Shown: positions 42,974 to 51,442 of the stretch, piece after piece | Layout: every line of letters starts with the position of its first letter | How positions within the stretch are numbered: position 1 is the stretch's first letter | Origin: CAVVFX01 sp963747535 | GTDB lineage: Bacteria > Acidobacteriota > Terriglobia > Bryobacterales > Bryobacteraceae | Length of the DNA: 64,000 nucleotides | NCBI GenBank assembly: GCA_963747535.1 | Contig: CAVVFX010000002.1 | Span: 1,116,001 to 1,180,000, forward strand | Direction of reading: 5' to 3' | Notes under the pieces: model-generated | The model's input: the letters and a program-made list of their open reading frames with translations, nothing else | Told to the model about the DNA's origin: nothing | Databases searched by the model: none | Made by a program: the position numbers and the translations under genes

Positions 42974-45037
42974 GCTCTCCTCCTTTTGACAGTGCTCGCT
43001 GCCCAGCAGCCACCCCCCGCCGACACCACCCCAAAGTTCACCAGCAACACTCAGTTGGTAGTCGAGACCGTCATGGTCAAAGACAAGAGCGGCAAGCCCA
43101 TCGAAGGACTCACCGCCAAAGACTTCACCATCACCGAAGACGGCAAACCGCAGGTGATTAAGTTCTGCGAGTTCGAGACCTTGAAAGATACTCCCGAAGC
43201 CGCCCCTACCCTGGTCGTCGGCGCGCCTGCACCGGTCATATCGAAGGTCGATTCCGTGACGCGCAATCAGATCGCCGCGGAAACGCCGGGCGACGTCAAG
43301 CACCGCGATCGCCGCATGTTGGGCCTGTACTTCGACATGAGTGCCATGCCGACCCCGGACCAGTTGCGCGCCTTGGATGCGGCCGAGAAATTCATCAAAA
43401 CCAAAATGACGCCGCAGGATCTCATGGCCATCATGAAGTTCTCCGGCAGCGGTGTCGAAGTCCTCGACGATTTCACGGACAATCGCGCGGAACTCCTGGC
43501 TTCCATTCAAAAACTCATCGTGGGCGATGCCCAGGGCAACGATGAGGACCCCGGCGATGACAGCGACGCCGATACCGGCTCCGCCTTCGGCCAGGATATG
43601 GGCGAATTCAATATCTTCACCACGGACCGCCAGTTGGCGGCTCTCCAGACCGCCGTGAACATGCTGGGCCAGTTGAATGAGAAGAAGGCGCTCATCTATT
43701 TCGCCAGCGGGTTGCGATTGAACGGCACCAATAATCAGGCGCAACTGCAAGCCACCGTGAATTCCGCCATCCGCGCCAACGTCGCGCTCTATCCCATCGA
43801 CGCACGCGGCCTCGTGGCACTGCCGCCTATGGGCGACGCCACCAAAGGCTCGCCCGGCGGCAATGGCATGTATTCCGGCACTTCGGCGATGGCCAACGCG
43901 AATAACTTCCAGATTTCCCAGGACACGCTCTACACCTTGGCGGCCGACACCGGCGGAAAAGCGCTGCTCGACAACAACGACCTTACGGTCGGCATGACGA
44001 ATGCCCAGAAAGCCATCTCCAGTTACTACATCATCGGCTATTACTCCAATAATCTGGCGCTCGATGGTAAATTCCGCAAGATTAAAATTACGGTCAGTGA
44101 CGCATCGGCGAAACTGGATTTCCGGGTAGGTTACTACGCCGGCAAACAGTTCAATAAGTTCACCACCGTCGATAAGGAACGGCAGCTCGAAGACGCGTTG
44201 ATGTTAGGCGATCCCATCACTGATCTGACGATCGCGATGGAAGTAAATTACTTCCAGTTGAACCGCGCCGAATATTTCGTCCCGATCGCGGTCAAAATTC
44301 CGGGTAGCGAACTGTCGCTGGCCCGCAAAGGCGGGGCCGAACGGACGCTCATCGATTTCATCGGCGAGGTGAAAGATGAATTCGGCGCAACCGTGCAGAA
44401 CGTGCGCGACAAAGTGGATATCAAGCTCAGCGATGAGACTGCCGCTCAGTTAGCCAGGCGCCCCATCCAGTACGACACCGGGTTCACTCTGCTTCCCGGC
44501 ACTTACATCATCAAGTTTCTCGCCCGCGACGCCGAGACTGGACGAATCGGGACTTATATCAACAAGTTCGTTATCCCGAACTTGAACAAAGAGGATAAAC
44601 GGGTCGCCATCAGTTCAGTGATTCTCAGCGGCCAGCGGATCGACCTCCGGGACACTCTGTATGCCGCGGGAAAGAGTAAGTTACCGGACGTCAGCCCTCT
44701 GATACAGGATGGACAGAAGTTACTACCCAGCGTAACTCGTGTCTTCAGCAAGAACAAGGACATGTATGTCTATCTGCAGGCTTACGAGCCCACCGCTCCG
44801 GCCATCCAGCCGCTGGTAGCGTTTGTGACTTTCTATCGCGGACAGGTGAAGGCTTTCGAGACCGCCCCGCTCCCGGTAACGGAAGGAATGAATAACCGGC
44901 TGAAGACCGTGCCCTTGAAATTCAGCCTCGCTCTCAGTAATCTCCCGACGGGCAAATATAACTGTCAGGTAACGGTCATCGACCCCACCAGTCAAAAAGC
45001 CGCATTCTGGCAAGCCCCGGTCATGCTGGTCCCGTGA
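42947..45037 (+). CDS. Secreted VWFA-related protein (TIGR03436-like)
   Basis: The frame opens at GTG 42947 and has 696 residues. A hydrophobic core (AALAAALLLLTVLAAQ) is followed by the family block VVETVMVKDKSGKPIEGLTA, DFTITEDGKPQVIKFCEFE, a VWA-like fold (RRMLGLYFDMSAM, FIKTKMTPQDLMAIMKFSGS, KALIYFASGLRLNG, VALYPIDARGLV) and a C-terminal beta region. The MIDAS triplet is degenerate (DMSAM rather than DxSxS). The start codon sits in the loop/stem of a family A hairpin and no ATG exists in this frame between the previous stop and the signal core, so the original start seems to have been displaced by the repeat. Confidence 0.83.
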   Translation: MVCPAALAAALLLLTVLAAQQPPPADTTPKFTSNTQLVVETVMVKDKSGKPIEGLTAKDFTITEDGKPQVIKFCEFETLKDTPEAAPTLVVGAPAPVISKVDSVTRNQIAAETPGDVKHRDRRMLGLYFDMSAMPTPDQLRALDAAEKFIKTKMTPQDLMAIMKFSGSGVEVLDDFTDNRAELLASIQKLIVGDAQGNDEDPGDDSDADTGSAFGQDMGEFNIFTTDRQLAALQTAVNMLGQLNEKKALIYFASGLRLNGTNNQAQLQATVNSAIRANVALYPIDARGLVALPPMGDATKGSPGGNGMYSGTSAMANANNFQISQDTLYTLAADTGGKALLDNNDLTVGMTNAQKAISSYYIIGYYSNNLALDGKFRKIKITVSDASAKLDFRVGYYAGKQFNKFTTVDKERQLEDALMLGDPITDLTIAMEVNYFQLNRAEYFVPIAVKIPGSELSLARKGGAERTLIDFIGEVKDEFGATVQNVRDKVDIKLSDETAAQLARRPIQYDTGFTLLPGTYIIKFLARDAETGRIGTYINKFVIPNLNKEDKRVAISSVILSGQRIDLRDTLYAAGKSKLPDVSPLIQDGQKLLPSVTRVFSKNKDMYVYLQAYEPTAPAIQPLVAFVTFYRGQVKAFETAPLPVTEGMNNRLKTVPLKFSLALSNLPTGKYNCQVTVIDPTSQKAAFWQAPVMLVP

Positions 45038-45040
45038 CCC

Positions 45041-45063
45041 CAGACTTCAGTCTGTGCTTTTTT
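45041..45063 (+). terminator. Rho-independent terminator after the VWA gene
   Basis: CAGAC-ttca-GTCTG followed by TGC and six T, starting three bases after the stop. The stem is short, so efficiency is uncertain. Confidence 0.6.
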
Positions 45064-45157
45064 AGCATCAGAGGCCTCACCCACCCACGCCTTGTTATAT
45101 GCTATTGGCTGAGCCGAATCATAAAGCTGTTGCTGTGTTGCAATGAAAGGAGCCACC

Positions 45158-45781
45158 ATGAGTACCACCCAACTGGGCTCTGCGTTGGTTGTAGCCGTCC
45201 TTGCCCTGACAGGTTGTTCAGGGCCTACCGCCCCGGCCGAGAAAACGGAAGCGGAAAAGGCGGCGCCCCCCGCACCCCCTGTACCTGTAACCGCCAAAAC
45301 TGCCTTCTGGGAGATGTACAAGCCGGCGCACGCCTGGGCTGCCGACCTGTTGCCCCTCACCATAGAGGCCAAACCCGTTAACGGAATCAAGATGGAGGAC
45401 GGTAAAGCCGGCATGTGGGAAGCCACTTTCGGCTCGCCCAGCCTGAAGCAGTTCACCAAGTTCTCCTATTCAGTCGTCGCCAGCCCCCCGGATGTACGTA
45501 AGGGGATCACTGCCGGAGCAGCGATGCCGTGGGCAGGATCGAGAGCTGACGCCATGCCCTTCGTGAGCACCGACTGGACGGTCGATTCCGACGAGGCCTA
45601 CAAGACCGCTGCAGCTAAAGCCGAAGCCTGGCAGAAGACTCATCCCGGCAAGGAATTAAGCACCGAATCGCTGGGTGCCGCGGCCCGTTTCCCTGGACCG
45701 GTCTGGTATTTCATGTGGGGTGACAAGAAGGATGGTTTCTTCCAACTGGTAAGCGCCAGCACCGGCAAAGCCCTGAAGTAA
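45158..45781 (+). CDS. Putative lipoprotein of unknown function
   Basis: ATG 45158 is preferred over 45143 because AAAGGAG lies five bases before it. The 207-residue protein has lipobox LTGC (Cys near 20), a Glu/Lys/Pro/Ala-rich spacer, then a globular part with FWEMYKPAHAWAADLLPLTI, GMWEATFGSPS, FSYSVV, and a C-terminal WYFMWGDKKDGFFQLVSAST. I recognise no family. It stands alone, between a terminator and a family A repeat. Confidence 0.72.
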   Translation: MSTTQLGSALVVAVLALTGCSGPTAPAEKTEAEKAAPPAPPVPVTAKTAFWEMYKPAHAWAADLLPLTIEAKPVNGIKMEDGKAGMWEATFGSPSLKQFTKFSYSVVASPPDVRKGITAGAAMPWAGSRADAMPFVSTDWTVDSDEAYKTAAAKAEAWQKTHPGKELSTESLGAAARFPGPVWYFMWGDKKDGFFQLVSASTGKALK

Positions 45782-45788
45782 CATCAGA

Positions 45789-45840
45789 CCCCGTAGGGCA
45801 GACCATCGTTTTTCGTGGTCTGCCCGGCTGCGCAGCAGCC
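45789..45840 (+). repeat. REP-like two-hairpin repeat, family A (copy 7)
   Basis: CCCGTAGGGCAGACCATCG, loop, TGGTCTGCCC, GGCTGCgcaGCAGCC, with full 10-bp and 6-bp stems. It starts eight bases after the lipoprotein stop. Confidence 0.82.
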
Positions 45841-45956
45841 GCCTCGGGCTTTTGCTTTTGCACTAATACGCCTGAGAATCTTTCCGATGCGCGAAGATTT
45901 TTTCCGGGTACCTGCGAAAGCTGATCGCGGGTCGCTGGGTTGCGGCTATGTTGCTC

Positions 45957-45980
45957 TGTGGGGCGGACGCCCACGTCCGC
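45957..45980 (+). repeat. Palindromic repeat, family C (intergenic copy)
   Basis: TGTGGGGCGGACGCCCACGT then CCGC; stem GCGGACG/CGTCCGC. The rest of the 45782-46076 gap holds GC-rich partial palindromes and no gene. Confidence 0.6.
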
Positions 45981-46076
45981 AAGCGACCCCATGGTCGCCC
46001 GTGTCGCGCAAGCGACAGGCTTGGTGTGCGAAGCGGCCTGGGTTGCGGCTTTGGGCCGCAGCAGCCGCATCAGCCA

Positions 46077-46403
46077 CTAACGCTTAGGACACGCCGGAAC
46101 CGCGGGCTCACTCACCATCCTGGGATCGTTCTGCGGCGCAATTCCGGTCGGCGCAATCCGGTCGTGAGTCGCCTTAACGGGAGCCTCCAGAAGCGGGATG
46201 GCACAAACGTTCGGGAGCGGCGGTGTCGAAAACCAGGTCGGCTTGAGCTCGCGCATCGCCAATAACGGGTAAGTGTGGGGCGCAGAAGAATTGAGCGCCC
46301 GGTGAATCGCCCCGTCCAAGGCTCCTTTCGGGACCACATTTTCCTGCCCGAGTACTGCGGCAAGGCTTAACAGCGTGCCGGCAGCAATCACATAGCAACG
46401 CAT
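46077..46403 (-). CDS. Small secreted protein (108 aa), unknown function
   Basis: ATG 46403 gives a signal peptide (MRCYVIAAGTLLSLAAVLGQ) and about 88 mature residues rich in Pro, Ala and Leu (VVPKGALDGAIHRALNSSAP, LPNVCAIPLLEAPVKATHDR), ending VPACPKR. Two Cys in the mature part could form a disulfide. No family is recognised. It lies 49 bases after the ADOP gene on the same strand and might be co-transcribed. Confidence 0.6.
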   Translation of the reverse strand: MRCYVIAAGTLLSLAAVLGQENVVPKGALDGAIHRALNSSAPHTYPLLAMRELKPTWFSTPPLPNVCAIPLLEAPVKATHDRIAPTGIAPQNDPRMVSEPAVPACPKR

Positions 46404-46452
46404 CTTGCCGACAGTGTACACCCTCCGACCGGACGAAACCAGCCCTCTAAAA

Positions 46453-48912
46453 TCACTCGTACCGCAGCGCGTCCATGGGCGCCACCGAGGCCGCACGCCG
46501 GGCCGGCAGCAGACACGCCAGCGCTGACGCCAGCACCAACAGCCCGATAACGCCGGCCAATATCAGCGGATCGTGCGAAGTCTCGGTAATCCATTTGGCA
46601 GCCACTTGATCGAGCGCCAGGCTCAGCACCGCGCCTGCCGCCAAACCCATCCCCACCGTCAGGGCGGTCGATAAGAACACGATCCGCAACACATCGGAAC
46701 GCATTGCCCCGAGCGCCATCCGGATGCCGATTTCATTGGTCCGGGTAGCCACTCCATACGACACCACGCTGTAGAGTCCGACGGCTGCCAGCACCAGTGC
46801 CAGCGCCGAGAAGATGCCGAACAGCGTAGCCACCAGTCGTTGCTGAGCCCATTCCCGCTGGGTAGTGATCCAGGCGTCGAGATCCCGTACGTGCATCGCC
46901 TGCTGATCCGGATCCACCCGGATCAACTCCGCGCGGACCGCTCGCAGCATTGCCAGCGGCGCAGCCTGCGTACGCACCAGAATCTGCGTGAACACCCGCA
47001 TTCGCAACGTGTACGGCACATAAACACCGGGCTTAATCGGCTTTCGCAAACCATCGTCGCGCGCGTCCGCGACTACGCCCACGATCTGCAGCCACCCGTC
47101 GCTTCCCGGGGCGGCCGGCGAGTACGGCGGCTCGTCCTTCAGATTCACAAAACGCACCTGGTGGCCGACGGCATCGCCCTTCGGCCAGTACGTTCGCGCC
47201 ATGGTCTGATTGATGACCGCGACGGTCGCGCCGCGCATGGTTTCCGCGTGGTCCCACAAGCGGCCTTGCACCAACGGGATGTGGAGTACCGGGAAGTACT
47301 CGGAGCTGATAAAGTTCAGGCGCACCTGTGGCTTCTCGGCCACCGTGCTGCCCATGATCTCCGCAATCGTATCGTTGCCGTTGGAGGGCGGCGTCGCGTT
47401 GGTCGAAATCCCCGCCATGACGACTCCCGGCAACGCCGCGATCCCTGCGCGCAGATGTTCGAAGTACTCGGCGCGGTCCTTCCATGGCCGGTGCGCGTCT
47501 TCGTGAACCGGGATCGGCACCGACATCGTATGGTGAGGATCGTAGCCGAGGTCAGTGTGCATCAGACGGAGGAACCCCTTCCCGGCAGCCCCCGCGCCAG
47601 TCAGCAGCACCAGCGTCAGAGCCACCTGCGCCGCCACCAGTGCACCGTGCATCCGTTTACCCGCGCCTCCCGCAATCCGCCGGACCCCGCTCTGCATCAG
47701 GCTCGCGATGTCCGGACGGGAGAGTTGCATGGCCGGAGACAATCCGAAGAAAATTGACGTCAGGACGGCCAGTCCCACGCTGAACAGCAATACCGGCGCA
47801 TTGATCTTGATCACCGTTTCCGCTGGAAACGAGTTCTCGGGCAGCCAGGTGACCAGGAGGGCCAATCCTTTCCATGCGAACAGCACGCCGAGCGCCGTTC
47901 CCATGCCGGCGATCACCAGCGACTCGGTGAGCAACTGCCGGATAATGCGACTCCGGCTTGCCCCGATCGCCGCCCGCACTGCCAGTTCGTGCTGCCGCTG
48001 CGTGCCGCGCGCCAGCAGCAGAATCGACACATTGGCGCAGCCGATCAACAGCAGCAGCGCAACCGCTCCCAGCAACAGAAAGAGGATTGGCCGAAAACCT
48101 TTCGCGTAAACGTCCGTAATACTGCGCAGGTTGGCGCGGAACTTGTCCGGCGGATACCGCGCCGGCGAGATTTTCGCGAACTGCTCGAGCAGCGGCTGGA
48201 GTTCGGCATTCGCCTGTGCCAGCGTGACTCCCGGGCGCAGCTTGAGCGATGTTCCGAAATAGACGTTGGGCTCGCGCGTAACCTTCAATGGCAGGTACAC
48301 ATCGGCCTCACGCCACCTGAAACGGGGCGGCATCACGCCCACGATCTGGTAATTCTTATGGACCAGTTGGAGGTTTCGCCCCACCACGTTGGGGTCTCCC
48401 GCAAAGTACCGCTGCCAGAACCGATATCCGAGCACCACGACGCGCTGCGGTTCCTGGCCGAATGGAGCGTCGGAAGGGATCAGTCCGCGGCCCATCAATG
48501 CCGGGATCCCGAAATGCAAAGACTCGTCGCCGGACTGAAAACAGGCCACTACGTCTTCCGGCAGATCGCTATCCGTGGTCGTCAGGTTCCATCCATCCTC
48601 GGCGACCACGCTTTCGAACGACCTGACCTGTCGCAGTTGCAGCACCTGGCCGCCATTCATAGCCGGATACCGGTTCAGCCCCGCCTTGTCCAACATGCTG
48701 GGTTCCATGATGCGGTCGGTCCCCACATAGGGGAACGGGTTCATGACGACCGCATATATGACGCTGAAGACGGCCGTAGTCGCCCCAATCCCCAGGGCCA
48801 GTGAAAGCACCGCGGTCAACGCGAAACCCGGACGCTTGCGCAGTTCGCGGAATGTGTAGCGGAGGTCGGACAGTAAAGAGCTCACGTCGGTTGCTGCTTG
48901 GACGTAACGCAA
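46453..48912 (-). CDS. ADOP-type duplicated orphan permease (MacB/FtsX family)
   Basis: The protein has 819 residues. It opens with the ADOP membrane entry RYTFRELRKRPGFALTAVLS, LALGIGATTAVFSVIYAVVM, two MacB periplasmic domains (VVVLGYRFWQRYFAGDPNVV, VAVINQTMARTYWPKGDAVG) and two FtsX triple-helix blocks, ending SVAPMDALRYE. It lacks the about 60-residue N-terminal extension of the copy at 23277 and has no PadR gene beside it. No ATPase is adjacent. Transported substrate unknown. Confidence 0.92.
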   Translation of the reverse strand: MRYVQAATDVSSLLSDLRYTFRELRKRPGFALTAVLSLALGIGATTAVFSVIYAVVMNPFPYVGTDRIMEPSMLDKAGLNRYPAMNGGQVLQLRQVRSFESVVAEDGWNLTTTDSDLPEDVVACFQSGDESLHFGIPALMGRGLIPSDAPFGQEPQRVVVLGYRFWQRYFAGDPNVVGRNLQLVHKNYQIVGVMPPRFRWREADVYLPLKVTREPNVYFGTSLKLRPGVTLAQANAELQPLLEQFAKISPARYPPDKFRANLRSITDVYAKGFRPILFLLLGAVALLLLIGCANVSILLLARGTQRQHELAVRAAIGASRSRIIRQLLTESLVIAGMGTALGVLFAWKGLALLVTWLPENSFPAETVIKINAPVLLFSVGLAVLTSIFFGLSPAMQLSRPDIASLMQSGVRRIAGGAGKRMHGALVAAQVALTLVLLTGAGAAGKGFLRLMHTDLGYDPHHTMSVPIPVHEDAHRPWKDRAEYFEHLRAGIAALPGVVMAGISTNATPPSNGNDTIAEIMGSTVAEKPQVRLNFISSEYFPVLHIPLVQGRLWDHAETMRGATVAVINQTMARTYWPKGDAVGHQVRFVNLKDEPPYSPAAPGSDGWLQIVGVVADARDDGLRKPIKPGVYVPYTLRMRVFTQILVRTQAAPLAMLRAVRAELIRVDPDQQAMHVRDLDAWITTQREWAQQRLVATLFGIFSALALVLAAVGLYSVVSYGVATRTNEIGIRMALGAMRSDVLRIVFLSTALTVGMGLAAGAVLSLALDQVAAKWITETSHDPLILAGVIGLLVLASALACLLPARRAASVAPMDALRYE

Positions 48913-48996
48913 GAATTTCCGTTAGCTTAATTTGCCGTCCAATCGTTCGGCCTCACACTTGCGTGCATGGTGAAATGATCCACATTACAATGAGAC

Positions 48997-50109
48997 GTGA
49001 AGCGCCGCGAATTTATCCAGACCACCTCTGCCGCGATCCCGCTGCTGGCCGGCACCCCTACTGGCCAGGCTGCGCAGCAGCGGGCCACGGTCGAGACCGA
49101 GATCGTTCGTCTCAAACTCAAACACACCTGGACCACGGTGATGTCGTCCAGCGACTATCGCGACACGCTCGATGTGCGCTTCATTCGTGATGGCTTGACG
49201 GGATACGGCGAAGGCGCGCCCATCGTCCGGTACAACGAGTCGGCCGTGACCGGAAAAGAGGCGGTCGAGAAGGTCCGCACGCTGCTCGAAACTGCCGACC
49301 CCGCGGCGTTCGCCAAGTTGACCGAGGAAGTCTTCCATCGCATTGACGGGCAATATGCCGCTAAGTCCGCGATGAATATCGCGCTGATGGACTGGACCGG
49401 TAAGAAGCTCGGGGTGCCGCTATATCGCTACTTCGGAGTGGATGCCGCGGATGCGCCGATCACCACTTTCTCTATCGGTATCGACGATCCCGCCAAGACG
49501 CGCGCCAAGGTCGAAGAGGCGGCGCAGTTTCCGGTGCTCAAGATCAAAGTCGGCCTGGACTCGGATGAGGCGACCATGGCCGCAGTCCGGGCGGTGACCA
49601 AAAAGCCGCTGCGGGTCGACGCGAACGAGGGCTGGAAGAACAAAGAAGAGGCGGTCCGCAAGATCAATTGGTTGGAGAAGCAGGGCGTGGAGTTCATCGA
49701 ACAGCCCATGCCGGCGGAGATGATCGAGGAGACGCGCTGGGTGCGCAGCCGCGTTCACATGCCCATCATCGCGGACGAAGCATGCCTGCATCCGCAGGAC
49801 ATTCCCAAATTGCGCGAAGCTTACGACGGGATCAACGTGAAGCTCGACAAGTGCGGCGGCATGCTGGAAGCGTACCGCATGATCCAGATTGCGCGCGCGC
49901 TGGGAATGAAAGTGATGATCGGCTGCATGGTGTCGAGTTCGTGTACGGTGACGGCGGCGGCGCAACTTTCGCCCTTGGTCGACTATGCGGATCTCGATGG
50001 GAACCTGCTGATCTCGAACGACCCCTTTACCGGGGTGACGGTGCGTAACGGCAAACTGATTTTGCCCAAGGGTCCGGGACTCGGCCTGGAGAAGAACGCC
50101 GCGCTCTGA
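48997..50109 (+). CDS. Exported enolase-superfamily enzyme (dipeptide-epimerase-like)
   Basis: The protein has 370 residues from GTG 48997. A Tat-like start (MKRREFIQTTSAAIPLLAG) precedes the capping domain and a TIM barrel with KIKVG (Lys182, Lys184), RVDANEGW (Asp208), EFIEQPMP (Glu235), IIADEAC (Asp260) and VKLDKCGG (Lys282/285). The KxK pair and three metal ligands fit the L-Ala-D/L-Glu epimerase branch, which recycles or converts cell-wall dipeptides. An exported member is unusual; a periplasmic substrate is implied. The start has no clear Shine-Dalgarno. Confidence 0.84.
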   Translation: MKRREFIQTTSAAIPLLAGTPTGQAAQQRATVETEIVRLKLKHTWTTVMSSSDYRDTLDVRFIRDGLTGYGEGAPIVRYNESAVTGKEAVEKVRTLLETADPAAFAKLTEEVFHRIDGQYAAKSAMNIALMDWTGKKLGVPLYRYFGVDAADAPITTFSIGIDDPAKTRAKVEEAAQFPVLKIKVGLDSDEATMAAVRAVTKKPLRVDANEGWKNKEEAVRKINWLEKQGVEFIEQPMPAEMIEETRWVRSRVHMPIIADEACLHPQDIPKLREAYDGINVKLDKCGGMLEAYRMIQIARALGMKVMIGCMVSSSCTVTAAAQLSPLVDYADLDGNLLISNDPFTGVTVRNGKLILPKGPGLGLEKNAAL

Positions 50110-50144
50110 AAACACCCCGGCAGCCTGCTCTCTCTCCGCCCACC

Positions 50145-51425
50145 TCAGGCGTTGGCCTCCCGTCCCGTAATCAGGCGAGCGCCGCGATTGAAGGTGAAGT
50201 AGTTGTACGCCCACTCCATCATCACCACCAGGCGGTTGTCGAAGCCAATCAGGTACGCGATGTGGACGAACAGCCAAACCACCCAGGCCACCCATCCCCA
50301 CAGGTGAACTTTACCCAGTTGGGCCACTGCTGCGGCACGGCCAATGGCGGCAAGACTGCCTTTATCGAAGTAGTGGAACGGCCCGATGGTACGGCCCTCC
50401 AGACGTGCCCGGATGAGCCTGGCACTGTACCCGCCCATCTGCATCGCCACCTGCGCCACACCGGGTAACGGCTTACCATCCTGGTGGCTGTAACTCGCCA
50501 GATCGCCGATCACCAGAATCTCCGGATGCCCGGGAATCGACAAATCCAGGTTCACGATTACATGACCGGCTTTATCGAGCGGAGCGCCTGCCCGATCGTG
50601 CAGCACCTGGCCCAGCGGCGACGCCTGCACGCCCGCAGCCCACAGCACTGTCTTGGCGGGGATTTTCACATTCTCTCCAGTACAGTTGGCCACCACGCCG
50701 TTGGCATCGACCGACGTGACGCGCGCCTTCAACTTCACCTGCACGTTGAGCCTCTCCAACGACCTTGCAGCATGCTCGGAGAGATCCGGAGGAAAAGGCG
50801 GGAGCACGCGATCCTCTCCTTCGATCAGAAATATCCGCGCCTCCCGTGGATCGATGCTGCGGAAATCGGACTTCAGGGTATCGTTGGCGATCTCGCCCAG
50901 GGCGCCCGCAAGCTCGACTCCGGTTGGCCCGCCGCCAACCACCACGAACGTCAGCCAGGCCTCCCGCATCTCCGGATCGTGCTCCATCTCCGCACGCTCG
51001 AAGGCCAGCAGAATCTTGCCCCGCATCTCGGTCGCATCTTCAATGGTCTTGAGTCCCGGCGCGTTCTGTTCCCATTCGGGATGACCGAAGTAATGATGCG
51101 TAGCTCCCGTCGCCACGATCAGCGTGTCGTACGGCACGCGGTCGCCGCTGCGCAACACCACCTCTTGGGTCCCGGGATCGATGTCGTCGACTTCACCCAT
51201 CAGGACTCGCGTGTTCTTCTGCTTGTGCAGAACGTGACGGATCGGAGAGGCGATCTCGCCCGGCGAAAGAGCACCGGTCGCGACCTGGTAGAGCAGCGGT
51301 TGAAAGAGATGGTAATTGCGGCGGTCGATTACCGTAAGTTCGACCGGCAGCTTGCGAAAAGCCTTGGCAGCATAGAGCCCGCCGAAACCGCCGCCGATAA
51401 TAACCACCCTGTGAGTTGTGCCCAT
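50145..51425 (-). CDS. Type II NADH dehydrogenase (NDH-2-like FAD oxidoreductase)
   Basis: The protein has 426 residues. FAD site VVIIGGGFGGLYAAKAF, NAD site VVVGGGPTGVELAGALGE, the quinone-oxidoreductase block LYQVATGALSPGEIASPIRH, GDLASY (second FAD contact) and a C-terminal hydrophobic region WGWVAWVVWLFVHIAYLIGF that anchors such enzymes to the membrane. NDH-2 passes electrons from NADH to quinone without pumping protons. It starts 17 bases downstream of the DsbD-like gene on the same strand and is probably co-transcribed with it. Confidence 0.92.
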   Translation of the reverse strand: MGTTHRVVIIGGGFGGLYAAKAFRKLPVELTVIDRRNYHLFQPLLYQVATGALSPGEIASPIRHVLHKQKNTRVLMGEVDDIDPGTQEVVLRSGDRVPYDTLIVATGATHHYFGHPEWEQNAPGLKTIEDATEMRGKILLAFERAEMEHDPEMREAWLTFVVVGGGPTGVELAGALGEIANDTLKSDFRSIDPREARIFLIEGEDRVLPPFPPDLSEHAARSLERLNVQVKLKARVTSVDANGVVANCTGENVKIPAKTVLWAAGVQASPLGQVLHDRAGAPLDKAGHVIVNLDLSIPGHPEILVIGDLASYSHQDGKPLPGVAQVAMQMGGYSARLIRARLEGRTIGPFHYFDKGSLAAIGRAAAVAQLGKVHLWGWVAWVVWLFVHIAYLIGFDNRLVVMMEWAYNYFTFNRGARLITGREANA

Positions 51426-51442
51426 AGCGCAATCAGCTGCAA

